A stretch of 6,696 nucleotides of DNA from Candidatus Woesearchaeota archaeon (GTDB lineage: Archaea; Nanobdellota; Nanobdellia; Woesearchaeales; GW2011-AR9): NCBI GenBank assembly GCA_013204355.1, contig JABMOA010000001.1, forward strand, positions 1 through 6,696, read 5' to 3'. Made by a program: the position numbers and the translations under genes. This document shows, one piece after another, positions 1 to 5,524 of the stretch (the first letter of the stretch is position 1; each line of letters begins with the position of its first letter). The notes below the pieces were generated by a model. It searched no databases and was not told the DNA's origin. It worked only from the letters and a program-made list of their open reading frames with translations.

Positions 1-560
1 ATATTACGTAAGTCATCATCAGCCATTGTTCCATCAAGAAGTCCTGTCCCTTTGAGTTTTGTAGCTCCTCCTGATAAACCTAATACTTTATGTCCTTTGA
101 TATCTCTGATATTTCCATTTAAGAATCTATCACCAAAAGTATCTGATAATGGTTTTGGTAAATTAGAACCATCGCGCCCATTACGGTCGTGATTTCCTCC
201 AAGTACTGCCTCTAATGTAATCCCATAAGATTTGAAAAGACGATCGGTTTCTTGTAACTCTGCAGCATGAACTTTATCCAACATATCTCGTCCAGAATTG
301 TGTGTGTTAATGACACGTTTTAATTGTGCATCTGAGAAATCTCCTAACAAAGCTTCTGCTTGTAATGGTGTTGGTTTTAATAATTGAATTAACGAGTCTT
401 CTGCCCGCGTCATTCTATCTAACGTAGTATCTGCAGCTAATTTGTATGCATGATCTCCTAAATGCATTGCTGTATCAACACCTTGTAAACTCATCGCTTT
501 CGCTATCACTTCTAAATTTTCAGGTCCGTGCGAGTCCGTTAATACACCAATTCTTGCCAT
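1..560 (-). CDS. Calcineurin-like metallophosphoesterase, 3' end outside the window
   Basis: Reading leftward from the ATG at 558-560, the frame stays open for 186 codons to the window edge, so the C-terminus is missing. The N-terminus MARIGVLTDSHG carries the D-x-H metal-binding motif (D9, H11). MHLGDHAY supplies the GD motif (G35-D36), and VLGGNHDRNG gives the GNHD/E motif (N123, H124, D125). These are the first three conserved blocks of the binuclear metallophosphatase fold (YfcE/MJ0936-like group, often phosphodiesterases). The C-terminal GHxH block expected in this family is not reached. The GD-to-GNHD gap of nearly 90 residues is longer than in minimal members and contains a mostly helical insert, so the substrate cannot be predicted. 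The protein has no signal peptide and is probably cytosolic. It is divergently transcribed from the 640-aa gene at 900. The family call is firm; the substrate is unknown. Confidence 0.88.
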   Translation of the reverse strand, partial: MARIGVLTDSHGPENLEVIAKAMSLQGVDTAMHLGDHAYKLAADTTLDRMTRAEDSLIQLLKPTPLQAEALLGDFSDAQLKRVINTHNSGRDMLDKVHAAELQETDRLFKSYGITLEAVLGGNHDRNGRDGSNLPKPLSDTFGDRFLNGNIRDIKGHKVLGLSGGATKLKGTGLLDGTMADDDLRN

Positions 561-589
561 TTTTAATAATTTATAATTATTTTTCAAAC

Positions 590-615
590 TACTCTTTTAT
601 AGACCTTAAAGAGTA
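590..615 (-). promoter_or_regulatory. Putative promoter of the phosphoesterase gene, overlapped by a palindrome
   Basis: On the minus strand TCTATAAAAG (about 594-602) looks like an archaeal TATA box. It is centred about 38 nt before the ATG at 560, which would give a leader of about 10 nt. A perfect 8-bp inverted repeat, TACTCTTT (590-597) and AAAGAGTA (608-615) with a 10-nt spacer, flanks and overlaps the box. That arrangement suits an operator where a dimeric repressor would block TBP. The function is inferred from position only. Confidence 0.4.
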
Positions 616-679
616 AGTTTCTTTATAAACATTCCGCTTCTTTCGTCACTCTTCAAAGACTAACATCCATGTTATTTTT

Positions 680-789
680 CTGAGACAAAATAGCCCTACT
701 TTTCTTTCCACATTTTACAGAAATTTAAACTTTCCTCAAATAACTGCGACAAAATCACCTTGGCCTTTATATACTGTGACCAAAACGTC
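680..789 (+). repeat. Three degenerate CTGNGACAAAA direct repeats
   Basis: Similar 11-16 nt words occur at 680-695 (CTGAGACAAAATAGCC), 744-759 (CTGCGACAAAATCACC) and 774-789 (CTGTGACCAAAACGTC, with one extra C). Spacings are 64 and 30 nt. The last two flank the TTTATATA box at about 766-773. They could be binding sites for a regulator of the gene at 900. With only three imperfect copies in AT-rich DNA, chance is not excluded. Confidence 0.3.
766..773 (+). promoter_or_regulatory. Candidate TATA box for the 640-aa gene
   Basis: TTTATATA lies in a gene-free stretch. Transcription about 25 nt downstream would start near 795, giving a leader of about 100 nt that begins with the first hairpin described at 792-818. 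A second TA-rich candidate, GGTATATAC at 823-831, would give a leader of about 45 nt but would place the start inside the second hairpin. The choice between them cannot be made from sequence alone. Confidence 0.3.
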
Positions 790-791
790 TC

Positions 792-870
792 AGGGTATTG
801 CGAAAGAATTATAACCCTATAAGGTATATACTTCAATAGATGTCTTAAAAGTCCCAATAGGATTTTAGAC
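792..870 (+). promoter_or_regulatory. Tandem hairpins in the leader of the 640-aa gene
   Basis: Two inverted repeats lie just before the gene. In the first, AGGGTAT (792-798) pairs with ATAACCCT (811-818), giving 7 bp with one bulged A. In the second, GTCTTAAAAGTCC (842-854) pairs with GGATTTTAGAC (860-870), giving 11 bp with two single-base bulges and a CAATA loop. The second hairpin ends 29 nt before the ATG. Neither is followed by a T-run, so they do not look like terminators. They may affect mRNA stability or translation, or bind a protein. No known riboswitch class is recognised. Confidence 0.35.
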
Positions 871-899
871 ACTTATGATACGAGGGAAATAAACTAAAA

Positions 900-2822
900 A
901 TGGCGAAAAAAACGACGAAAACGACTAAAACGACTAAAAAAACATCCAAACCTACATCTATTAAACCAGTTGACAATAATGTTCCAGCACCAAGTGCACT
1001 TAAATTATCTCCAGAAATGGAAAAGAAATTAAAAGATTTGAAAGATAAATTAGACAAATTTAAAGACCAAGTTCTTGATAAATTTGGAGATTATATTGTT
1101 GGAATTACTCTTTTACCCCCTGAAGACCCTAAAATTCTAGAAAAACGTGAAGAAGAACTTAAAGAAGTAGAAAAACAAACTGGCAAGAAACAAGTTATGC
1201 CAAGTAAAGATGACATTAATCTTCTTATTGTTGTAGATGATACAACCTCAAAAAAGATGACCAAAGATGAATTACATCAGAAATTCTCAACCATCATTAC
1301 AAAAATAGGTGGCGAAGTAGATGCACACATCAAACCTCAATCTATTTTATTAACAGACTTATGGCAAAACTGTTATGATGCAAAATATGATTTAAACAAA
1401 CTGATCTCCATGGGAGCTCCAATCCATGATACAGGAATGCTTGCAGCAATTAAAATTTCAGAGATCCACAAAACCATGGTTTTGAAGAAGTTTGAAAAAT
1501 ACATTTTATCCTACGTACTTGCAGGAAGTTTAACCCAAGGAAGAGCAACTCCAACCTCCGACATTGACGTGTGGATTGTCATTGATGACACAGATGTTAA
1601 AAAAATGACACGTCTTGAACTAAAAGACAAATTACGTGCAATCATTATTGGGATGGGCATGGAAGCTGGTGAAATGACTGGCATTAAAAACAAATTAAAC
1701 ATCCAAGTCTACATCCTCACAGACTTCTGGGATTCCTTGAAAGAAGCAAACCCAATCATCTTCACATTACTGAGAGACGGAGTACCATTCTACGATCGTG
1801 GAATCTTCATGCCATGGAAACAATTATTGAGAATGGGAAGAATTAAACCATCCCGTGAAGCAATTGACTTATTCATGAACACAGGAGAACAAAGTTTGAA
1901 ACGGATTAAAGGAAAGTTAAAAGAAATGGGCATGGAAGATACCTACTATGCAATTTTAACACCATCCCAAGCAGCAATCATGATGTATGGTTTACCTCCA
2001 CCAACACCAAGAGAGACACCAGAAGTTCTTGAAAAAATCTTCGTAAAACAAGAAAAAATGTTGGAACCAGAATACGTTAACATCTTGAAAAAGAATGTTC
2101 AAATTAGAAAAGAAATTGAACATGGTACCATGAAAGAGCTTTCAGGAAAAGAGTTAGATACCCTTATCACAAATGCAGAAAAATTCTTAAAACGAATTGA
2201 CCAATTGTTCAAACAAATAGAACAGATGCATAACGAAAAAAGTATCAATTTACTTTACGATGAAGTTGTAACCCTCACACGTGATGTCTTAAAACTTGAA
2301 GGAATTGAGAAAGTCCAGGAACCTAGAATCATGGAACTCTTTGAAGAAGAACTTGTGTCTTCTGGAAAAGTTCCTGCACGATTTACACGTGACCTTAAAG
2401 AAGTCTTTGATGCCAAAAAGAAATTTGACGCAAAGAAACTTGATAAAACTGACATTGAAAATGCACGTAAAAGTGCAAGTGTGATGATCAAATTCTTAAT
2501 TGAACACATCCAAAGGAAACGTGGTCAAGAAATGGAACGTGCAAAGATTCGTGTGAAATATGGAGAAAAGTATGGTGAAGTCATTCTACTTGACACCGTA
2601 GCATTCATTATGCATAACATTGATAATAAAGATCAAATGATTGAAAAAGCAGATATCCAAGCAGACGGTGGTTTAGGACCAATCCAGAAAAGTGATTTCA
2701 AAGAACTTGAAAAAGCTTTAATGGAAAAGAGATTCCCTAAACGAGTATTCATCAAGGATGCAATCTTTGAAGATCTTAAAAACATCTTTGGACGTGATGT
2801 TGAAGTGTTATTGCATTATTAA
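900..2822 (+). CDS. Tandem nucleotidyltransferase-fold protein with HEPN-like helical C-terminal half
   Basis: This 640-aa cytosolic protein opens with a basic Lys/Thr tail (residues 1-24) and a Lys/Glu-rich helix (39-62). Two nucleotidyltransferase (Pol beta/MNT-type) repeats follow. Repeat 2 (about 200-305) has GS (209-210) and SDIDVWIV with D221 and D223. Repeat 1 (about 62-182) aligns with it through INLLIVVDD, SILLTDLW and GAPIHD, but has N107 where repeat 2 has D223, and it lacks the GS loop. The third carboxylate of active enzymes is not obvious in either repeat (Q269 in repeat 2). Residues 350-443 and about 453-542 are all-helical and HEPN-like. The first contains R403-x4-H408, the spacing of HEPN RNase sites, without the Tyr of the Rx4HxY form; the second keeps only R497. 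About 100 residues of unassigned sequence end the protein. A weak GAGGG lies 13 nt before the ATG. The NT call is firm; the HEPN call, substrate and activity are inferred. Confidence 0.8.
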   Translation: MAKKTTKTTKTTKKTSKPTSIKPVDNNVPAPSALKLSPEMEKKLKDLKDKLDKFKDQVLDKFGDYIVGITLLPPEDPKILEKREEELKEVEKQTGKKQVMPSKDDINLLIVVDDTTSKKMTKDELHQKFSTIITKIGGEVDAHIKPQSILLTDLWQNCYDAKYDLNKLISMGAPIHDTGMLAAIKISEIHKTMVLKKFEKYILSYVLAGSLTQGRATPTSDIDVWIVIDDTDVKKMTRLELKDKLRAIIIGMGMEAGEMTGIKNKLNIQVYILTDFWDSLKEANPIIFTLLRDGVPFYDRGIFMPWKQLLRMGRIKPSREAIDLFMNTGEQSLKRIKGKLKEMGMEDTYYAILTPSQAAIMMYGLPPPTPRETPEVLEKIFVKQEKMLEPEYVNILKKNVQIRKEIEHGTMKELSGKELDTLITNAEKFLKRIDQLFKQIEQMHNEKSINLLYDEVVTLTRDVLKLEGIEKVQEPRIMELFEEELVSSGKVPARFTRDLKEVFDAKKKFDAKKLDKTDIENARKSASVMIKFLIEHIQRKRGQEMERAKIRVKYGEKYGEVILLDTVAFIMHNIDNKDQMIEKADIQADGGLGPIQKSDFKELEKALMEKRFPKRVFIKDAIFEDLKNIFGRDVEVLLHY

Positions 2823-2830
2823 GTAATCTT

Positions 2831-2863
2831 ATTTTTTTTTCTTTTTCTTTCTATATTTTTTTT
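2831..2863 (+). terminator. Oligo-T transcription terminator
   Basis: Nine consecutive T residues begin 9 nt after the TAA of the 640-aa gene, followed by T5, T3 and T8 runs broken by single bases. Such T-rich tracts terminate archaeal RNA polymerase without a hairpin. The tract serves the plus strand only; the converging DUF2062 gene has no T-run on its own strand here. Confidence 0.7.
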
Positions 2864-2865
2864 AG

Positions 2866-3303
2866 TTACAATATCTCTTTGTTCTTCAATATAATCATAT
2901 ATACATATTTTACCAAAAAATAAGATAGGCATGAAATAACAACCGCAAGAATAAGGTCTCCCACTAGAAATCTTCTCGTGAAACTATATATATGATCTAA
3001 TAAAGTAATATCATATGTCACAATATTAGTCTTTCCAAATATGAAATCTCCAATTTTATAACTAAGGTAATAAATTGGTGATAATGTTAGAATATTCCAA
3101 AATAGAATTGAACCAAATAATGTATATTTATTTAGTTTTTTGAAAATTAATAATATTAAAAATCCTAATAAAATATTAATCCCGGGTGTTGGAAGAATAC
3201 TAATACCTGTTCCAACTGCAAAACCAAGCCCCACAGCATGTGGTTCTGGTTTTGTTCTTAAAACTTCATTGAAATAGTTTTCTAATTTTTTCTTGAATCT
3301 CAT
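2866..3303 (-). CDS. DUF2062 family membrane protein
   Basis: This 145-aa integral membrane protein starts with a basic amphipathic segment (MRFKKKLENYFNEVL). The DUF2062 signature follows: PHAVGLGFAVGTGISILPTPGINILLGF (about 21-48), with the conserved glycines and P-x-P-G turn. Next come a second hydrophobic stretch (about 60-88) with a SPIYYLSYKIG segment equivalent to the family's NP...PLY motif, and a third (about 112-138). The length suits a stand-alone DUF2062 protein. The molecular function of the family is not established; some members are fused to glycosyltransferases or kinases, suggesting an envelope role. The gene is convergent with the 640-aa gene (43-nt gap) and appears to have its own promoter. 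The basic N-terminus before the first membrane segment favours a cytosolic N-terminus by the positive-inside rule. Confidence 0.85.
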   Translation of the reverse strand: MRFKKKLENYFNEVLRTKPEPHAVGLGFAVGTGISILPTPGINILLGFLILLIFKKLNKYTLFGSILFWNILTLSPIYYLSYKIGDFIFGKTNIVTYDITLLDHIYSFTRRFLVGDLILAVVISCLSYFLVKYVYMIILKNKEIL

Positions 3304-3333
3304 TTTTTTAGGATGTTTTGATCCTTTAAGAAT

Positions 3334-3342
3334 CTTTATAGA
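3334..3342 (-). promoter_or_regulatory. Putative TATA box of the DUF2062 gene
   Basis: On the minus strand TCTATAAAG is centred about 35 nt before the ATG at 3303, which would give a leader of about 8-10 nt. It closely matches the TCTATAAAAG before the phosphoesterase gene, which is at a similar distance. No Shine-Dalgarno lies between the box and the ATG, as expected for a short-leader archaeal mRNA. Confidence 0.45.
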
Positions 3343-3367
3343 ACTTTTAATGTATTTGTGTTTAAAA

Positions 3368-3384
3368 TCATAAAAATAAAAAAA
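3368..3384 (-). terminator. Oligo-T terminator after the DUF4346-like gene
   Basis: The plus strand reads TAAAAATAAAAAAA, so the minus transcript carries T7-A-T5 starting 2 nt after the TAA stop at 3387-3389. There is no clear hairpin. This fits an archaeal intrinsic terminator and separates this gene from the DUF2062 gene downstream. Confidence 0.6.
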
Positions 3385-3386
3385 GT

Positions 3387-3752
3387 TTATTCCTGGAAAT
3401 ACCCATTATTGCCTAATGCAAGAGCAATTTCTGCTTTCTTCAATTCTTTACCAAGATATGCAATATGTTGTTTCTCAGAGAACCAATTTAAATTATGTTC
3501 CTTCTCATATTCAAAAATAGCTGTATAAATATCTTGAGGTCTTTTTCCTTTGAAGACTTTTAATATTTTATGTTCATAATTGGAAATTGCAACTTGAATC
3601 TCATAAAACTCAAAATCTACTTTGATTAAAACATAACAACTATCATCATTTTTATGATCTTTATAATCATTATAAGGTTTACAATTAATCACTTCAAAAT
3701 CTTCAGCAAGAGTTTTATCCTTCACCCATTTAGGTCGTTCTGTATTTGTCAT
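3387..3752 (-). CDS. Small DUF4346-like protein, function unknown
   Basis: This 121-aa soluble protein has no signal peptide. The N-terminal half contains VINCKPYNDY (21-30) and a strand-rich core, CYVLIKVDFEFYEIQVAI (39-56). The C-terminal half has ILKVFKGKRPQDIYTAIF (63-80) and then IAYLGKELKKAEIALALG (97-114). That last block matches my recollection of the end of DUF4346, where HAAYLGRELAKAEIALxLG is typical. DUF4346 is known mainly from archaea, often C-terminal to dihydropteroate-synthase-like domains of tetrahydromethanopterin biosynthesis. Here it stands alone, so a pterin role is not implied. Two His (H61, H96) and one Cys (C24) in the conserved-looking parts could bind a ligand. The gene probably has its own near-leaderless promoter and terminator, making it monocistronic. 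The family call is from memory and moderate. Confidence 0.7.
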   Translation of the reverse strand: MTNTERPKWVKDKTLAEDFEVINCKPYNDYKDHKNDDSCYVLIKVDFEFYEIQVAISNYEHKILKVFKGKRPQDIYTAIFEYEKEHNLNWFSEKQHIAYLGKELKKAEIALALGNNGYFQE

Positions 3753-3773
3753 AAAGATAAAAAGTAAATTCTA

Positions 3774-3782
3774 CTTTAAATA
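3774..3782 (-). promoter_or_regulatory. Putative TATA box of the DUF4346-like gene
   Basis: On the minus strand TATTTAAAG is centred about 26 nt before the ATG at 3752. Transcription would therefore start at or next to the ATG, giving a leaderless mRNA. This agrees with the lack of any Shine-Dalgarno upstream (only ACTTTTTATCTTT). It lies in the 46-nt gap after the zinc-ribbon gene. Confidence 0.45.
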
Positions 3783-3798
3783 CTTTGTGTTCAATAAG

Positions 3799-4128
3799 TT
3801 AACCTCCATTCCCATTCCACTTATGCCATCCTTTTGTATCTGTATCAAAAGTTCCATCATCTTTTTTTCTTTTCGGAAATAAACTTCCCCCAGATTTATG
3901 TTGCCCAAATGCCAGTTTTCCAAAACACTTCTTACATTTCAATTCATAATAATCGTTCCCATCAACAGTTCGTACTATAAACTGCAAATCTTCATTCTTA
4001 CACAACTCACAACAAGATTCATCAAACACCTCTTGAAATTCCGCAAGTTTCTTGAATACATCCTTTGCAGATTCTGCATCTATCTCAACGTTTAAACGTT
4101 GGTTTATTGTTTTATAATTTACTTTCAT
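3799..4128 (-). CDS. Phage-like zinc-ribbon protein
   Basis: This 109-aa protein has an N-terminal beta/helix segment (MKVNYKTINQRLNVEI, then KDVFKKLAEFQEVF). A four-Cys zinc ribbon follows: C40-x2-C43 and C65-x2-C68, about 21 residues apart. The basic/glycine tail KLAFGQHKSGGSLFPKRK (71-88) leads to a Trp-rich C-terminus, GWHKWNGNGG. From memory, this layout (ribbon followed by a GQHKxGGxLFPKRK stretch) occurs in small proteins of bacterial phages near recombination genes, which suggests a nucleic-acid-related role. No enzymatic motif is seen. A strong AGGAGGA lies 5 nt before the ATG, unlike the leaderless neighbours. The gene is divergent from the phosphatase gene (53-nt gap). The zinc ribbon is well supported; viral origin and DNA binding are inferred. 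Confidence 0.75.
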   Translation of the reverse strand: MKVNYKTINQRLNVEIDAESAKDVFKKLAEFQEVFDESCCELCKNEDLQFIVRTVDGNDYYELKCKKCFGKLAFGQHKSGGSLFPKRKKDDGTFDTDTKGWHKWNGNGG

Positions 4129-4140
4129 ATTATTCCTCCT
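4123..4140 (-). repeat. 18-nt SD-start direct repeat, copy 1
   Basis: The plus-strand word TTTCATATTATTCCTCCT occurs here and again, perfectly, at 4656-4673. On the coding strand it is AGGAGGAATAATATGAAA: a full Shine-Dalgarno, a 5-nt spacer, the ATG and the next codon of the zinc-ribbon gene. It fixes the start of that gene. Confidence 0.8.
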
Positions 4141-4167
4141 TTATGCGTAAAGTTTTTATTGTTAATC

Positions 4168-4177
4168 GTATTATAAC
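4168..4177 (-). promoter_or_regulatory. Putative promoter of the zinc-ribbon gene
   Basis: On the minus strand GTTATAATAC is centred about 45 nt before the ATG at 4128. The predicted leader of about 18 nt is just long enough to hold the AGGAGGA Shine-Dalgarno. The word also resembles a bacterial -10 element (TATAAT), but no convincing -35 element lies 17 nt upstream. It sits in the 53-nt divergent gap shared with the phosphatase gene. Confidence 0.35.
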
Positions 4178-4181
4178 TGTT

Positions 4182-4496
4182 ATGAACATTCTTTTTGTGT
4201 GTAATCAGAACGAAAATAGGAGTAAGACAGCTGAGGAAATCTTTAAAAGAAAATATAACACAAAATCTGCTGGTCTTTATAACAAAAACCCTCTTTCTAA
4301 AAAAGAACTTTCTTGGGCTGACACGGTTATTGTCATGGAAGAAGATCAAGGAGATGAAATTGCGAGACGTTTTCCTAATGAATACATGAAAAAACGTGTT
4401 CTCTCTTTGGATATTCCTGATGTTTACCATTATAATCAACCCTCTTTAGTTAAAATCTTAAAGGAAAAAATTTCATGTTATGGTGACCTACTTTAA
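4182..4496 (+). CDS. Low-molecular-weight protein tyrosine phosphatase-like protein
   Basis: This 104-aa protein begins MNILFVCNQNENRSKTAEEIF, which contains the P-loop C7-x5-R13-S14 of the LMW-PTP/arsenate reductase fold. It continues with KSAGL (28-32, cf. SAGT in the family), ELSWADTVIVMEEDQ (42-56), ARRFP (61-65) and LDIPDVYHY (76-84), where D77 or D80 would be the general acid. This matches the short predicted tyrosine phosphatases of COG4551 rather than the 150-aa Wzb type, and the length is normal for that group. The ATG at 4182 is chosen because the family starts directly at the first strand. An in-frame ATG at 4143 would add 13 residues and has a TTTATAAT box 28 nt before it, so it is a real alternative. 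No Shine-Dalgarno precedes either. The 3' end overlaps the convergent 57-aa gene by 9 nt. Confidence 0.85.
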   Translation: MNILFVCNQNENRSKTAEEIFKRKYNTKSAGLYNKNPLSKKELSWADTVIVMEEDQGDEIARRFPNEYMKKRVLSLDIPDVYHYNQPSLVKILKEKISCYGDLL

Positions 4497-4661
4497 CCAT
4501 TGTTCAAATTGTTCCTTTGCTTTCTCTTTTGAATCAAATATTTTCGTTTCAGGAACTTCTAATTCAGAAATTCTTCTAGTAACCTTATAGAAAGTTACAT
4601 CATTTTCTAATTCAATAATTGAGACATCCCACTTCTTTATTGGATATTTTGAATGTTTCAT
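4488..4661 (-). CDS. 57-aa hypothetical protein, last gene of the recombinase operon
   Basis: The family of this small protein is not recognised. It starts MKHSKYPIKKWDVSII and has a beta-rich N-terminal half (WDVSIIELENDVTFYKV). It ends in a charged amphipathic helix, SKEKAKEQFEQWLK, a pattern common in small ββα-like proteins. The ATG at 4659-4661 is chosen over one at 4686-4688 because AGGAGGA lies 5 nt before it and it forms an ATGA overlap with the KilA-N stop codon, so translation is probably coupled. Its product may partner or regulate KilA-N or the recombinase. It converges with the phosphatase gene and overlaps it by 9 nt. No membrane segment or signal peptide is present. Confidence 0.75.
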   Translation of the reverse strand: MKHSKYPIKKWDVSIIELENDVTFYKVTRRISELEVPETKIFDSKEKAKEQFEQWLK

Positions 4662-4673
4662 ATTATTCCTCCT
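4656..4673 (-). repeat. 18-nt SD-start direct repeat, copy 2
   Basis: This is the second perfect copy of TTTCATATTATTCCTCCT. It carries AGGAGGA, a 5-nt spacer and the ATG of the 57-aa gene. The same bases also encode the last residues and TGA of the KilA-N protein (...GLGGII), so one sequence serves two reading frames. Confidence 0.8.
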
Positions 4674-5524
4674 AATCCATAAATACAAGTAATATCTGTT
4701 TCCTTGATCTCTAGAAATTTGCTTCTTTCCATTTTTTCTATTCTTTTATCTCCTACTAATATTTTCATTTGTGAAATCGCAACTTCATTTAGTTTAATTA
4801 ATCGGTTATGTTGGTCAATATTTTCTTTAATCAATAGAGAATTTAACGATTCTAGGTTTGCTAAACACACAAGTTGTGACATATTTGCATAATCCCTTAT
4901 GTTTCCCTTTTTATGGACATTTTTTTCTCGCCATTCTTTTCCAATCATTCCAAATAAAGCAACATTCAGAACATCTGCTTCACTAGCATAAATTTGTATT
5001 TCATCAGATTTTGATATCATGGGAGGAATTAAATTATATTTAATTGCATCTGTATGAATCTTATAATTCATCTTTGTAAGAATTCTTTTTACATCCCAGC
5101 CTAATTGATTTTTTTCTTGTTCTTTTAATCTTTGAAACTCCTTTATGAGATATATCTTAAATTCAGCACTAATCCACATCCCGAATTCAAATGCTAAATC
5201 CTTGTGTGCATAAGTTCCTCCATAACGTCCTGCAGTTGCCTTCATTCCAATTGCATTTGTTTTTTCAACCCATTCTTTAACACTAATTTTATAATTATTT
5301 AGACCAGCTTTACTTTTAATTGTGGCATATCCGCCATAATTAAAATTAGGATTGTGGATTTTTTCCCAAATTCCTAAAAATTCAACAGTATTTCTATTTC
5401 TAAGCCAATCTGATATAAAAAAATCTCCCTCTTTTGCTTTTAGCATATCTGTTAATGAAATAAAATCTACCTTATCAACTGTTAAAATTGTAATCTTTTT
5501 TCCTAATACATTTATCTTAGTCAT
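4658..5524 (-). CDS. KilA-N domain protein
   Basis: This 288-aa soluble protein starts with a KilA-N (APSES-like, DNA-binding) domain at about residues 1-135. Landmarks are DFISLTDMLKAKEGDFFISDWLRN (20-43), TVEFLGIWEKIHNPNFNYG (46-64), ISVKEWVEKTNAIGMKATAGRYGGTYAHKDLAFEFGMWIS (80-119) and FKIYLIKEFQRLKEQE. The GRYGGTYAH...AFEFGMWIS core is the most diagnostic part. A C-terminal region (about 143-230) with WDVKRILTKMNYKIHTDAI, ADVLNVALFGMIGKEWRE and GNIRDYANMSQLVCLANLESLN is typical of the full-length cellular form, which is frequent in gut bacteria. KilA-N proteins occur in large DNA viruses and phages as putative DNA-binding regulators. AAGGTGAGGGT before the ATG is a good Shine-Dalgarno. 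The ATG overlaps the recombinase TGA (ATGA). Bacterial or viral transfer into this archaeon is plausible but unproven. Confidence 0.92.
   Translation of the reverse strand: MTKINVLGKKITILTVDKVDFISLTDMLKAKEGDFFISDWLRNRNTVEFLGIWEKIHNPNFNYGGYATIKSKAGLNNYKISVKEWVEKTNAIGMKATAGRYGGTYAHKDLAFEFGMWISAEFKIYLIKEFQRLKEQEKNQLGWDVKRILTKMNYKIHTDAIKYNLIPPMISKSDEIQIYASEADVLNVALFGMIGKEWREKNVHKKGNIRDYANMSQLVCLANLESLNSLLIKENIDQHNRLIKLNEVAISQMKILVGDKRIEKMERSKFLEIKETDITCIYGLGGII

Noticed and set aside
1511..2509. ORFs of 60-84 codons on the minus strand and in the +1 frame within the 640-aa gene
   Set aside because: They are frame shadows of a gene with clear domain structure. Their translations are low-complexity Ser/Leu- or Lys-rich and have no ribosome-binding signal.
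4065..4181. Extended N-terminus for the phosphatase gene from the ATG at 4065 (143 aa)
   Set aside because: The extension would run antisense through the start of the zinc-ribbon gene, and its translation has no family resemblance. The P-loop family begins at the Met encoded at 4182; only the shorter ATG at 4143 remains a possible alternative.
4662..4688. Longer 66-aa version of the small protein starting at 4688
   Set aside because: It would bury the AGGAGGA signal inside the gene and overlap KilA-N by 31 nt. The ATG at 4659-4661 has ideal SD spacing and an ATGA junction.
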